Assembly (NCBI GenBank): GCA_035236585.1
Contig: CP141134.1
Location: 18,158,414-18,222,413 of the forward strand
Origin: Warburgia ugandensis
Taxonomy: Eukaryota; Streptophyta; Magnoliopsida; Canellales; Canellaceae
DNA length: 64,000 bases
Reading direction: 5' to 3'
The notes under the pieces were generated by a model that was not told the DNA's origin, made no database searches, and was given only the letters and a program-made list of their open reading frames with translations. The translations under genes and the position numbers were made by a program. The number at the start of each line of letters is the position of its first letter. Positions within the stretch are counted from its first letter, which is position 1. Below, piece after piece: positions 24,001-36,150 of this stretch.

Positions 24001-26563
24001 CATGTCGCGTGTGCACCAAAAGGGCGCATCAGGGACAGTGTACGCACTACCGTACGCCTGGAACCCATCCCAAGGACCTTGTCCCGGGTGCACGTGTAGC
24101 ATGGTGTCCCTAGGACACCTGGTTCGTTCATGGCCAGCTGGAACTGGCTTTGTCTTATTCGGCTGGAAAAACCAGCTGGGATAGACCAGATCCGGCATGG
24201 ATCTTGGCATGGGGGAACCAAAACGGAGAGAAATAAGGGAAAAACGACTTACCTGGTTAGCCTGGGGACGCCCTTTTCCCGATGGGTGTGCCTGCTTGCC
24301 AGAACTCATGAAGAAGGGGGAAAACTCCACTTCCGATGATGCTAGAGGAACAAGAGGGGAGGTGGGGAGATGGGTAAAGGAATGGCCGGCCAGACTTGGG
24401 CTTGGCCATTGCTGGAAATCTCAGAGGGAACTGGGTTGAGATGGGTTTCCAATTTTGCCGGAAACCCCAGTCTCAAAATGGCCGGAAAAATCTTGTTTTG
24501 GAGAGGGGGAGATGGGGCTTTTTATAGCCCTGCTATGGCGGTGCTGCCATTGGCCGTGGGAGATTTCTGGAAAAATTGTGAAAAGAGGGTTTTTGGAGAG
24601 ATTTGGAGGTGGAAGACGACAGGGGGTGCCGTTATCAAAATGGCGCCCTGCATTTTTCATCTTTTTCGTTTTTCTGTTTTAATTATAGAACTGCCCCTGA
24701 TCTTTAAACGGCCGTAACTTCTTCATACGAACTCCGTTTTTGGCGTTCTTTGAGGCGTTGGATTTCATTTTTCGAGTAGAATCTAATGGTACCAAGTTTC
24801 CTCACAATTTCATTTGTTTACTATTTTAAATAAGATAAAACATTCAACACAGTTCATTTCTTATAGAATGTCCAAAAATAGCGTAAATTGCTCGGGCGTT
24901 ACACTTGTCCAGCCCAAAGACCCGCCCACATCATAACGACTCCGTGAGCCTCCCACATCATAATGACCCCTTTCGCTCTTACGAGCCAACTCATAATTTT
25001 CTGGTATCAATCTTATATTTTCTCACATAATTTACAATAATGTATAGCTTTTGCATGAGCAGTTTAATTGTGGTAAAATTTTATCATGCACATTCATCTT
25101 GCCTTTCATATAAATTGAAAAAACTTGTTTTGATACTCAAATTTCCTATACAAATATGTATATAGCAAAAATCTTAGCAATCCTAATTCCACCTACCTCA
25201 AATGGTGCTCTTCTAGTTCACTGGAACGAATACATTCCTCAATTTGCGTATGAGCTCCCAAATCAATCACACATCTGTAAAGTCTAAGAAAATATATTCA
25301 AATGTACGACTTTGGGACTTCTCCTAACTTCTCCAGTATGAAAGCTCCCTCTAAGTTAGTCACTGACACTAGTCGTCATAAGGCGAAGTGACAGTGCTTA
25401 ATTCCATGCTAAGGGTGTTTCATTAGCTATTGATTAATAGCTAATTGAATGACCTATGGTTATTGGATTGCCAATCCACACCATTGGTTCTAGATTGGTT
25501 GTTCACCACTTTTCTTAAGTGGCTGTAAGTTGTTTTCATCGTTAAATGGTCTCATCTTGAATTTTCCAAGTATCTTAACTTATTAAAGGTTAGGGTACAC
25601 CATGGTAGCTTCTAACCACAAATCAAAAGTGTCAGGTCCTTATTTTTCTACTGTCCAATCAAATGATTTTGATTTTTAGATCAATTTCAATATAAAATTT
25701 TTAATTTGTACCATATCTTACCAATTTTAGTGCTTTAGAACTCGCTTGTGGTGTCTGATCATCAATCGGACTTCAGAAGGTTACTATGTGAACAATACCC
25801 AATTAGACGGCTGAGATCGTTCGATCAAAATTCAGCCTAAATCTGATGTTTTTGTGTGATCAGAGCTACATCATGCACTAAATTACCTATCACTAGACTT
25901 GGATTGGGGATTGGACGGCTGGATTATCCGAAATTCTAGATCTAGGGTGAAAATGCACGGATTTTGGAAAACACCACAAATCAAAAGTTGGATTTTGTAG
26001 ATCTTACCTTCCCAGTGTTTTTTCATGTTTTTCCCTCTCTAGAATGGGCTAGATGTGCTCCAATTCGTCGAGAAACCCTCCAACATATTCATGTGACATT
26101 TTCCTTTTCAATTCGACATTCAAAGCTCGGATCATTCCATAACCTTAGGGTTTTGGTTCCTGCTAGTGTGTTGAGGAGATAGGTTGGCTCGATTGATGAT
26201 CAGAGCCGTCGTCTTCTCTGGTGAGGTCTGTGAACTCTGGAACCCGAAAAGCCCTAACACCCATTTCCCTGCTCGCTGGAGCGGCAAACTTGTCCTGTGG
26301 CTCTCTCCTTTCTCTTCTTCTTTCTCTCCTCCTTCTCTTCCCTCTCTCTCCTTTCCTTCTTCCCTCTCTCTTCTTTCCTTCTTCCCGTTTCTCCCTCTCG
26401 TCAATTTTTTTTTTTTTTTGGTCTATTGGGTTTTTGGGAAAAGACAGACCCAATGGGTCTCTTACATGGAGGGGGGGGGGGGGGGGGGTGCTAGTGTCAA
26501 TTCTGACCCCCCTTCGTTTAAGTGTTTTTATTTTATTTTATATTTTATATTACTGTTGTTACA
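21065..26563 (-). mobile_element. Left (3') LTR of the chromovirus, interrupted
   Basis: Begins TGTGACGCCCCGGG and ends TACTGTTGTTACA. After removing the nested solo LTR and its 5-bp duplication it is about 2.8 kb, like the other LTR. It contains a C/T-rich stretch (26286-26410), a T run and a G18 run (26471-26488). Open frames of up to 161 codons near 26184-26706 lie in this low-complexity DNA, recur in the other LTR, and are not genes. Confidence 0.9.
22229..24903 (-). mobile_element. Nested solo LTR of a related gypsy element, 2675 bp
   Basis: Begins TGTGACGACCCGGG and ends TCGGGCGTTACA. CTTGT occurs immediately on both sides (22224-22228 and 24904-24908), a perfect 5-bp target duplication, and there is no internal region. 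This is the footprint of an insertion that lost its body by LTR-LTR recombination. It is more GC-rich at 23760-24700, where several overlapping frames occur on both strands by chance. Confidence 0.92.
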
Positions 26564-26576
26564 TTATATCCCCCTT
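26564..26576 (-). other. Polypurine tract
   Basis: On the minus strand, AAGGGGGATATAA lies directly upstream of the 3' LTR start TGTAACA, in the position where plus-strand DNA synthesis is primed. Confidence 0.7.
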
Positions 26577-26611
26577 AAAAAAAAAATTTCATCCTCGAAA
26601 TTACCTTAATA

Positions 26612-27144
26612 TCATTTGTCAAATAGCTCGGGATATGTTTTCATCATCTCATCCTCAGTTTCCCAAGTGGCCTCTTCTAATGAATGATGTTGCCAAAGTA
26701 CTTTGACCAATGGAATGGTCTTCATTCTTAGCTTCCATTCCTTCTTATCTATGATTCGTATTGCATGCTCTTGGAATGTTAAGTTGGGTTGTAGTTCTAC
26801 TAGCATCTGCTCAAGAATGTGTGTGGGGTCTGGGATATATTTCCTCAACATTGATACATGGAAAATACTGTGAACCTCGAATAGCTGAGGTGGCAAGGCA
26901 AGTCGGTAGGCAGCTCAGCCCATCCTCTCCAATATCTTAAAGGGTCCCACATACTTTGGACTCAATTTTCTTTTAACCCAAACCTCATCACGCCTTTTAT
27001 AGGTGAGACTTTCAGGAAAACATGATCACCAACCTAAAACTCAAGGTCCCTATGCCTTTGATCTGTGTAGTTCTTCTATCTACTGTGTGCTGCCACTAGT
27101 TGTTTCTGAATCAATCTGACCTTTTCAGTGCATTGCTCAATTAA
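26612..27144 (-). pseudogene. Integrase C-terminus and chromodomain, broken
   Basis: The C-terminal end of Pol. A GPF/Y-type segment (VGDHVFLKVSP and YVGPFKILERMG) is followed by FHVSMLRKYIPDP and a chromodomain ending VLWQHHSLEEATWE..MMKTYPELF. In active relatives this part guides integration to particular chromatin. In-frame stops interrupt it (for example TGA at 26915-26917 and TAG before VGDHVF), and a frameshift lies just before the GPF/Y segment. The last stretch, 26612-26896, is open to its natural stop. The family call is firm; the protein is not functional. Confidence 0.85.
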
Positions 27145-27792
27145 TTATGATTTGGCAAATTGTCTTTCTCCTACGTCACTCCAGCAAGTATGTATGAGAC
27201 ATGGTCTACCATACAATGCCTCATAAGGTGCCATTCCAATGCTGGAATGATAACTGTTATTGTATGCGAATTCCACTAAAGGTAGGTACTCATCCCAACT
27301 ACCCTTCCACTCGAGTGCACAAGCCCTCAATAGATCCTCAAGGGTTTGGATGGTCCTCTCTGATTGTCCATCTGTTTGAGGATGTAATGCTATGCTGAAA
27401 CGTGGAGAAGTACCTAATCTCTTCTGTACACTCTACCAAAAGTGAGATGTGAATTTGGTGTCTCTATCTGATATGATCAAAATTGGCATGCCATGTAGAC
27501 TCACTATTTCCTTGATGTATAATTTGGCCAAGCTCTCTAGTGACTATTTCTGCCATATTGGAAGAAAATGAGCTGACTTGGTCAGCCGATACACAATAAT
27601 CCATATCATATCATGCCCACTAGAAGTTTTGGGCAACCCAACCATAAAATCCATGGTTACGTGATCCCATTTCCACTCTAGAAGCTCCAAAGTTCGTAGC
27701 AAACCTACTGGCCTCTGGTGTTCTACTTTCACTTTTTGACAAGTGAGGCAACACGCAACACATTCTCCAATATCCCGCTTCATTCCTGGCCA
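27145..27792 (-). pseudogene. Integrase core, broken by in-frame stops
   Basis: One continuous reading frame carries the zinc-binding H-H-C-C region (its histidines lie just upstream in AAHDFKFTIHPGG; the CLTCQ cysteines lie here) and the catalytic D,D,E residues in TMDFMVGLP, SDRDTKF and HPQTDGQSER. The D,D,E residues are all still present. The frame is broken by stops at 27793-27795, 27544-27546, 27433-27435 and 27145-27147. The first is where relatives have Trp, the third where they have Gln or Glu, consistent with simple transitions. VDRLTKSAHF of relatives reads VYRLTKSAHF. Integrase joins the cDNA to the host chromosome in the nucleus. Confidence 0.88.
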
Positions 27793-28377
27793 CTAGAAGT
27801 TCCTTTTTAAATCTTGATACATCTTCAAACCACCTGGGTGTATGGTAAACTTGAAATCATGCGCTGCCTTCAATAATTCCTGTTTCAACTCAGAATTTAC
27901 TGGTACAATAAGTCTCCCATGAAATCTCACACTACCATCAGGCCCTTTATGAAACCCTTTCTTTTCACTTAAGGTTTGAGTCTCCTCGCACAACTGTTGT
28001 GCTTGCAAAACTCGACCCAAGAAAGGTAACCTAATGGAGATATTGGCAATTATCCCTTTTGATTTTCTGCTAAGTGCATCTGCAACTACATTAGCCTTGC
28101 TCAGATGATATTTGATAATAAAGTCAAAATCTTTGAGGTACTCAACCCAACATCTTTGTCTCATGTTGAGATCACTTTGATAATTTGGCTTCACTATACA
28201 CAACGAATCCTCCATTCCCTTCAGGCAAAGACAAAACAGGTGCAGAAGTGAGTCTTTCCTTCAACTCCTTCAACTCCTCTCACAATCATCTGTCCATAAG
28301 AATTTATGCTCCTTCTTGGTCAATCTCGTCAATGGTTGTGCAATATGGGAGAAACCTTCGATAAAACATTGATAGTA
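27793..28377 (-). pseudogene. RNase H and linker, internally deleted
   Basis: After the RT domain come relics of the connection segment (GFSHIAQPLTRLTKK, LTSAPVLSLPEG), then a jump at about 28200 to SDLNMRQRCWVEYLKDFDF and KANVVADALSRK. In intact relatives some 75-80 residues lie between these points, including the first catalytic acidic residues of RNase H, so most of the nuclease core is deleted. A TGA stop follows FLGLA at about 28375, and there is a frameshift near 28285. The downstream part (28215-27793) is open and runs into the integrase zinc-binding region. Confidence 0.85.
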
Positions 28378-28931
28378 TCAAGCCAAACCAAGAAAACTAT
28401 GTATCTCGATCATGGTCTTTGGTTTTTCCCAATCTGTAATTGCTTCGATCTTCTTAGGATCAACTGTAACACCATCCTTAGATATAACATGGCCAAGAAA
28501 TTGAACGTGTTCTAGCCAAAACTCACACTTTGATAATTTGGCATATAACTGGTGAGTTCGAAGAGTGTCTAACACGATCCTTAGGTGTTCTTTATGATCT
28601 TCCCCACTATTAGCGTAAATAAGGATGTCATCAACAAAGACAATAACAAATTTGTCAAGATATTCTCTAAACACTCTGTTCATCAAGTCCATAAATGTTG
28701 CAGGTGCATTTGTTAACCCAAATGGCATCACCAAAAATTCATAATGTCCATAGCGTGTTCAAAATGCAGTTTTAGGAACATCTTCATCTCGAATTCTAAG
28801 TTGGTGATAGCCTGTTCTTAAATCAATCTTAGAGAATACTTTTGCTGATTGAAGTTGATCAAATAGGTTATCAATACTGGGTAATGGATACTTTCCTGAG
28901 CCACAACAGTAGCCAAGTATGCTTGACATCC
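28378..28931 (-). pseudogene. Reverse transcriptase, N-terminally deleted
   Basis: Recognisable from [14 protein letters not shown] through [15 protein letters not shown] and [14 protein letters not shown] to the catalytic FVDDIL (28627-28638) and the [10 protein letters not shown] and FLGLA blocks. RT copies the element RNA into DNA in the particle. A TGA at 28759-28761 replaces Arg before [14 protein letters not shown]. At about 28895 the frame jumps from a protease-spacer sequence ([13 protein letters not shown]) straight to KYPLP, so roughly 100 residues of spacer and RT fingers are missing by family comparison. Confidence 0.9.
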
Positions 28932-29225
28932 TTTAGACATCAGACGCATTACTTGTATAGCAGAGATTATGCTGACACTTGATGTGTCCAGCCGTCCTTG
29001 AAATACAAAGGACTCCCCCTTTGAGCTCATCAGTGTCACTCATTTCTTTGTGCAATCTACTAGTGCCCCATGTTCTTCCAACCAGTCCATGCCCAAAAAT
29101 GACATCAAAATCAATCATACTTAATAGGATTAAGTCGACACTAAGTTCCTTGCCTAAAATCACTACCAGTATTTCTCATAAGAACTCTCGCGCGATGACT
29201 ATTTCACCCACTATGGTACAAACTT
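28932..29225 (-). pseudogene. Aspartic protease remnant without its catalytic motif
   Basis: HSFIS, LGKELSVDLILLSMIDFDVI and KGGVLCIS are typical of the gypsy protease region. The catalytic D-S/T-G triplet that should precede HSFIS is absent: sequence passes from VEGTLL (about 29310) directly to THSFIS, so a small deletion removed the active site. FGHGL stands where relatives read LGMDWL. The protease would cut Gag-Pol in the particle. Confidence 0.75.
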
Positions 29226-30482
29226 CTAGACAAAATCCCAATTTATGTATAATAATATCCATACATGATGCAAAGTCACATGAAATGAATGAATGAGTAG
29301 TGTACCTTCCACTATAGCATTAGATGTGTGAGCTTGGTCAGTAGTCCACCCAAAAGCTCTCGCTTGACTCTTGGGTATTTGTTTTGCTCTGGCACCTGAA
29401 TCCATATGATGTGGTCTCTTACAACAGTCCTTAGCCATGTGCCCCTGTTCACCACAGTTAAAACATCTCTGATCCCGATAATAACACATCGTGCCCTCAT
29501 GGAATCTATTGCAACGAGGACACAGTTTCAAGTCCCTTTTTCTATCTGGCTAATAATATTGTCCTTTCTGGGGTTTCTGAGGTCCTGAAGAGAAACTTGA
29601 GCTCTTCCTTTCCCCATGGTATCCTTCGCTACCACCATGCCAAAACCTTCCTTTTTCCTTGCCTTTCACGGTAGTTTGCATCTTCACCTATTCCTCCTTG
29701 GCAATGGAAGCCATCTCCATTGCCTTAGCCATACTGGAAGGATGTGTCATTCAAACCTTACTCCTCAATCTAGGGTTCAACTCTTCCACAAACATCTAGG
29801 TTGCTTTATCCTCTGCCGTGCACATATCTGGCACAATTCTCCTAAACTGAGTGAATTTATCTTCAAACTTGAGAACAGTCATGCTTCCTTGCTTGAATGC
29901 TAAGAATTCTTGCTCTTTCTTTGCCTTAATGTGGGGAGGAAAATATTTGTTGTAGAAAACATTCTTGAATTCCTCCCAAGGAACATCACCTTGGTCCTTA
30001 AAAAATGTTCTCCTTGCAGATGACCACCAAAAAGAAGCTAATCTTGTCAAAACAAATGTTGCCACCTTCACCTTCCTATCATCTAGAATATCCATGGCCT
30101 CAAATATCTTCTCTATCTCATGTATCCACTCCTCTGCAGCTTCTAGCTCACTATTTCCAGCAAATACAGGCACAATCTTCTTAAACCTCTCCAGTAGGTT
30201 ATCCACCTTAGTCCTATCCCTGCCCAAACTTCCCTCAACCATATTAGGTATAGACGAGGTTTGGGGCTATGCTTGGGGTGGTTGTTACTGCTGTTGTTGT
30301 TGTTGTTGTTGTTGTTGTAATTGTTATTGTTGTTGTTGTTGTTGTTGCATTTGTTGTTGCTGCTGCATCAGCTGACTAAGGTTTTGCATCATATTGGCCA
30401 TGGACTCCGTCATTTGAGTCCCCTGGTCAGATAACTCAGCAGAGAGGTTTGTTGTCGTCTGACTCGTCCTCTTAGGTGGCAT
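29226..30482 (-). pseudogene. gag, with zinc knuckle, broken by stops
   Basis: Starts at ATG 30480-30482 (MPPKRTSQTTT). A glutamine-rich N-terminal stretch (CAA runs, 30284-30370) is followed by the capsid-like domain (AAEEWIHEIEKIFEAMD, FWWSSARRTFF, WEEFKNVFYNKYFP) and a zinc knuckle CFNCGEQGHMAKDC (29424-29465), with a second Cys/His cluster CPRCNRFHEGTMC just before. The frame is the same throughout but has stops at 30324-30326, 30285-30287, 30267-30269, 29796-29798, 29751-29753, 29688-29690 and 29550-29552. Two of these turn CAA into TAA within the Gln run, and others fit TGG, CGA or CAG mutated by a transition. Gag packages the element RNA. Confidence 0.9.
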
Positions 30483-30602
30483 CCTTCCCTTCACACCAAG
30501 AACTTTTTATGAGTTACTCTCTACACATCAATTTCAACATCTTTCTTTAGAGACTGCTTAAGATTTATTCAATGTGATTGGCTGTGAGTGGACTGAACCT
30601 GG

Positions 30603-30614
30603 GCTTTGATACCA
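30603..30614 (-). other. Primer-binding site, tRNA-iMet
   Basis: Minus-strand TGGTATCAAAGC, 11 of 12 to the initiator tRNA-Met complement, two bases from the 5' LTR. It fixes both the orientation and the LTR boundary. Confidence 0.9.
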
Positions 30615-30616
30615 AC

Positions 30617-33421
30617 TGTGACGCCCTGGGTTTTAATAACACTTTTTAAATCCAAAAGACATTGACTTAGCGAGCTCAATTTCTAATAAAATCATTGTTA
30701 AAGCATAAACAAATGCGGAAGAATCTTTTCTTTTAAATTCTCTTTGAAAAACCCCGAGTGTCATTTTACTTTTATAAAAAACTAGGATTCTCAGTGAAAT
30801 GAGCACTCATTTCTACCAACAATCTGGCAGAGTTTTCTTTATTTTTTGGACATATGACATTTAACGCATGTCATTGCAAAGTTTCTTATAAACATTTTTA
30901 ACAATTTTAAAATAAAAATGGAGAATGTGTCTCCTTTTCATACATCAGCTCAAATAGAGTCAAATCAGATCTAACAAAAACACAATCAGGAACTCCACAC
31001 CACAACCAAATCACATAAGTTATCCATCTCTCTAAAATTACATATATATGGCAGTCTCTTTCTCATCTCAAATAAAAAGACTTCAAACATAAACCAATCA
31101 CTACCTGTCCAAGTCAAGAGCTTTTCGTCGATGTACTCCTATCAACAAGCTCCTACTTCTTAGGAATCCTCTACTCTGAGATATTGTAAACAAATACAAT
31201 ATCTCAGCAAACTTGCATTTGTGTAGGTGGAATAAGAAGCAATTATATATACACAAAATCATGATATTCTATATAATTTAACTTGTCTATGCTGAAACAT
31301 GCAACTAGTATTCAATTACCATTTAGCTTGAAATAATTCAACATTCATCAACATTATAAATTCATGCCAAGATGAAAAAACATCAATGCATTAGTACTAA
31401 AACATATTCTTGAAATGCAAGAATGCAGCCACATGTCAAACTCACCAATCATTTTCATTTCCTAATACCAACCTTTGCTCATATGAGCCATTTCACATTA
31501 CCAAACACCAATGCGTTGTCGTGTGTATCAAGTACACAACAGACGATATTATCCTCTTTGGCACAGTGAGTTAGCGCAATGGGTTAAACCCAAAGACTTA
31601 CTAACTCAAAGACACACCTCAAGGCTTTACTCTTGAGAGACCAATAGCTCGTCCAGCCCGAATGCCCGCCCACATCATAACGACCCTCATGATGCTTCAA
31701 ACTCCCCAAACAATGGGGCTACAACCCCAGGGACTGGTAGCTCATCCAGCCTAAAGGCCTGCCCACATCATAACAACTTCGTGGCCTGCCCACATCATAA
31801 CGACCCCTTTCACTCTTATGAGCCAACTCACAATTTTCTGGTATTAGTCTTATATTTTCTCACATAATTTACAATAATGTATAGCTTTTGCATGAGCAAT
31901 TTTATCATGGTTAAATTTTATCATGCACATTCATCTTGCCTTTCATATAAATTGAAAAGACTTGTTTCAATGCTCAAATTTTGTATACAAATACATATAT
32001 AGCAAAAATCTTAGCAATCTCAATTCCACCTACCTCAAATGGTGCTCTTCTAGTTCACTGACACAAATACTTTCCTCAATTCGCATAAAAGCTCCCAAAT
32101 CAATCACACCTCTGTAAAGTATAAGAAAACATATTTAGATGTACGACTTTGGGACTTCTCCTAACTTCTCCAGTATGAAAGCTCCCTCTAAGTTAGTCAC
32201 TGACATTAGTCATCATAAGGAGAAGTGATAATGCTTAATTCCATGCTAAGGGTGTCTCCTTAGCTTTTGATTGATAGCTAGTTGAATGACCTATGGTTAC
32301 TGGATTGCCAATCCACACCATTGGTTCTAAACTAGTTGTTCACCACTTTTCTTAAGTGGCTGTAAGTTGTTTTCATTGTTAAATGATCTCATCTTGAATT
32401 TTCCAAGTATCTTAACTTATTAAAGGTTAGGGTACACCATGGTAGCTTCTAACCACAAATCAAAAGTGTCAGGTCCTTATTTTTCTACTGTCCAATCAAA
32501 TGATTTTGATTTTTAGATCAATTTCAATATAAAAATTTTAATTTGTACCATATCTTACCAATTTTAGTGCTTTAGAACTCGCTTGTGGTGTCTGATCATC
32601 AATCGGACTTCAGAAGGTTACTATGTGAACAATACCCAATTAGACGGCTGAGATCGTTCGATCAAAATTCAGCCTAAATCTGACGTTTTTGTGTGATCAG
32701 AGCTACATCATGCACTAAATTACCTATCACTAGACTTGGATTGGGGATTGGACGGCTGGATTATCCAAAATTCTAGATCTAGGGTGAAAATGCACGGATT
32801 TTAGAAAACACCACAAATCAAAAGTTGGATTTTGTAGATCTTACCTTCCCAGTGTTTTTTCATGTTTTTCCCTCTCTAGAATGGGCTAGATGGGCACCGA
32901 TTGGTAGAAAAATCCTCCAACATAAGTGTGCGATGTTTTCCTTTTCAATCCAACGTTTCGCAACACTCAGATCGTTCCAAAACCTTGGGGTTTTGGTTCA
33001 TGCTAGTATGTTGAGGAGATTGGTCGGCTTGATTGATGATTGGAGTCGTCGTTTTCTCCGGCGAGGTCTGTGAACTCCGGAACCAGAAAAGCATTAAGGC
33101 CCGTTTCCCTGCTCGCCGGAGTGGCAAACTTCTCCGACGGCTCTCTCCTCCCTCTTCTTCTTTCTCTCCTCCCTCTCTTCCCTCTCTCTCCTTTCCTTCT
33201 TCCCTCTCTCTTCTTTCCTTCTTACCTTTCTCTTCTTCTCTTCCCGTTTCTCCCTCTCGTCAGGTTTTTTTTTTGGTCTGTTGGGTTTTTGGGAAAAGAC
33301 AGACCCAATGGGTCTCTTACGTGGGGGAGGGGGGGGGGGAGGAGGGGGAGGGATGCTAGTATCAATTCTGGCCCCCCTTCGTTTAAGTGTTTTTATTTTA
33401 TTTTTTATTACTGTTGTTACA
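30617..33421 (-). mobile_element. Right (5') LTR of the chromovirus, 2805 bp
   Basis: Begins TGTGACGCCCTGGG and ends TACTGTTGTTACA. Aligns end to end with the left LTR apart from the nested insertion. Identity is uneven: 32397-32885 is nearly identical to 25560-26050, while the flanks differ at roughly one position in seven to twelve. It contains the same C/T-rich stretch and a G-rich run (33321-33352). Confidence 0.92.
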
Positions 33422-35316
<1,895 letters not shown>

Positions 35317-35689
35317 TATATAACTACACAATCAGGATTAAAAAAAAAAAGAAAACTAAAGTCACTCATTCTATACAAACAAGCTCTTGATCTAACTACA
35401 TGATCATGCTAATAATCTATTATTGGCCTATATCCCAACTAAACCTGCTCTAAATCCAGAAATACAACATGAAAAGGACCTACCTTGTTGACTTACTACT
35501 GATCTGGTTTTGGGTTTTTGATCACAGATCAGTTGTAGAATAGATCAAGGTGGAGAGAAATCATTGGACTCACATTCTTTAACCATCACACTCAATCATT
35601 TTTTGTCCTCTTGCTTTCTTCTTTTTCTGTAAAGAAAACCCAATGGTGAGTAGAGACAATGGACAAGCAATGTCTAGGGGAGGGAGAAA

Positions 35690-36150
35690 TTTTAAAAATC
35701 ACTTTCTAAGACGATTTTCAAAATGGTCTTAAAAAACATGATATCAACTTAGAAAATCATACTTTTTAAGATGTTTTTTAAAAGCCATCTTCTTTTTTAC
35801 TTTTTTAGGACTTTTTTTTATAACCATCTTTTTAATCAGTACATTTTAAGATGATATTTTTAACCATCTTCTCAATCAGATTTTTAAAAATGATTTTTTC
35901 TAATTGTCTTCTTAATCAGGTTTCTTGAAGATGGGTTTTTTCCAACTATCTTCTTAATTAGGTTTTTTAAGATGGTCTTTTTTAACCGCCTTCTTAAGTC
36001 TCTCCATTGACCTTTTAAGATGGTTTTTGAGAAACTATCTTGTTAAATTATATTATATAAGACAATTTTTTAATCATTTAGATTTATATTACTAAATGAT
36101 TGCTTAATAACCATCTTCTTTTTACCATCTTAGAAGACGGCCTAATATCC
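35690..36150. repeat. Palindromic array (TTTTTAAGATGG / AACCATCTTCTTAAT)
   Basis: Around eight alternations of TTTTTAAGATGGTTTTT and its complement CATCTTCTTAATCAGG. The design resembles the arrays at 5140, 11515 and 15285, but the unit sequence is different, so it probably belongs to the end of another DNA-transposon family. Confidence 0.7.

Larger units (their letters stand above)
21065..33421 (-). mobile_element. Defective chromovirus (Tekay/Del-like Ty3/gypsy element)
   Basis: Two LTRs in direct repeat (21065-26563 and 30617-33421) flank a 4.05 kb internal region read on the minus strand: tRNA-Met primer site, gag with a zinc knuckle, protease, RT, RNase H, integrase and a C-terminal chromodomain, then a purine tract. 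That order and the chromodomain place it among the chromoviruses. The long LTRs and the chromodomain sequence fit Tekay/Del best. Nonsense changes and deletions hit every gene, so it cannot be autonomous. Flanking five-base strings are CTATG on the left and CTCTA on the right, not a clear target duplication. Confidence 0.9.

Noticed and set aside
22942-24717. Many overlapping frames of 60-161 codons on both strands
   Set aside because: They lie in the GC-richer part of the nested solo LTR, where stops are rare by composition; none shows a protein family motif.
26132-26706. Frames of 141 and 161 codons, repeated at 33033-33531
   Set aside because: Both copies are the same place in the two LTRs, made of C/T-rich low-complexity DNA; not genes.
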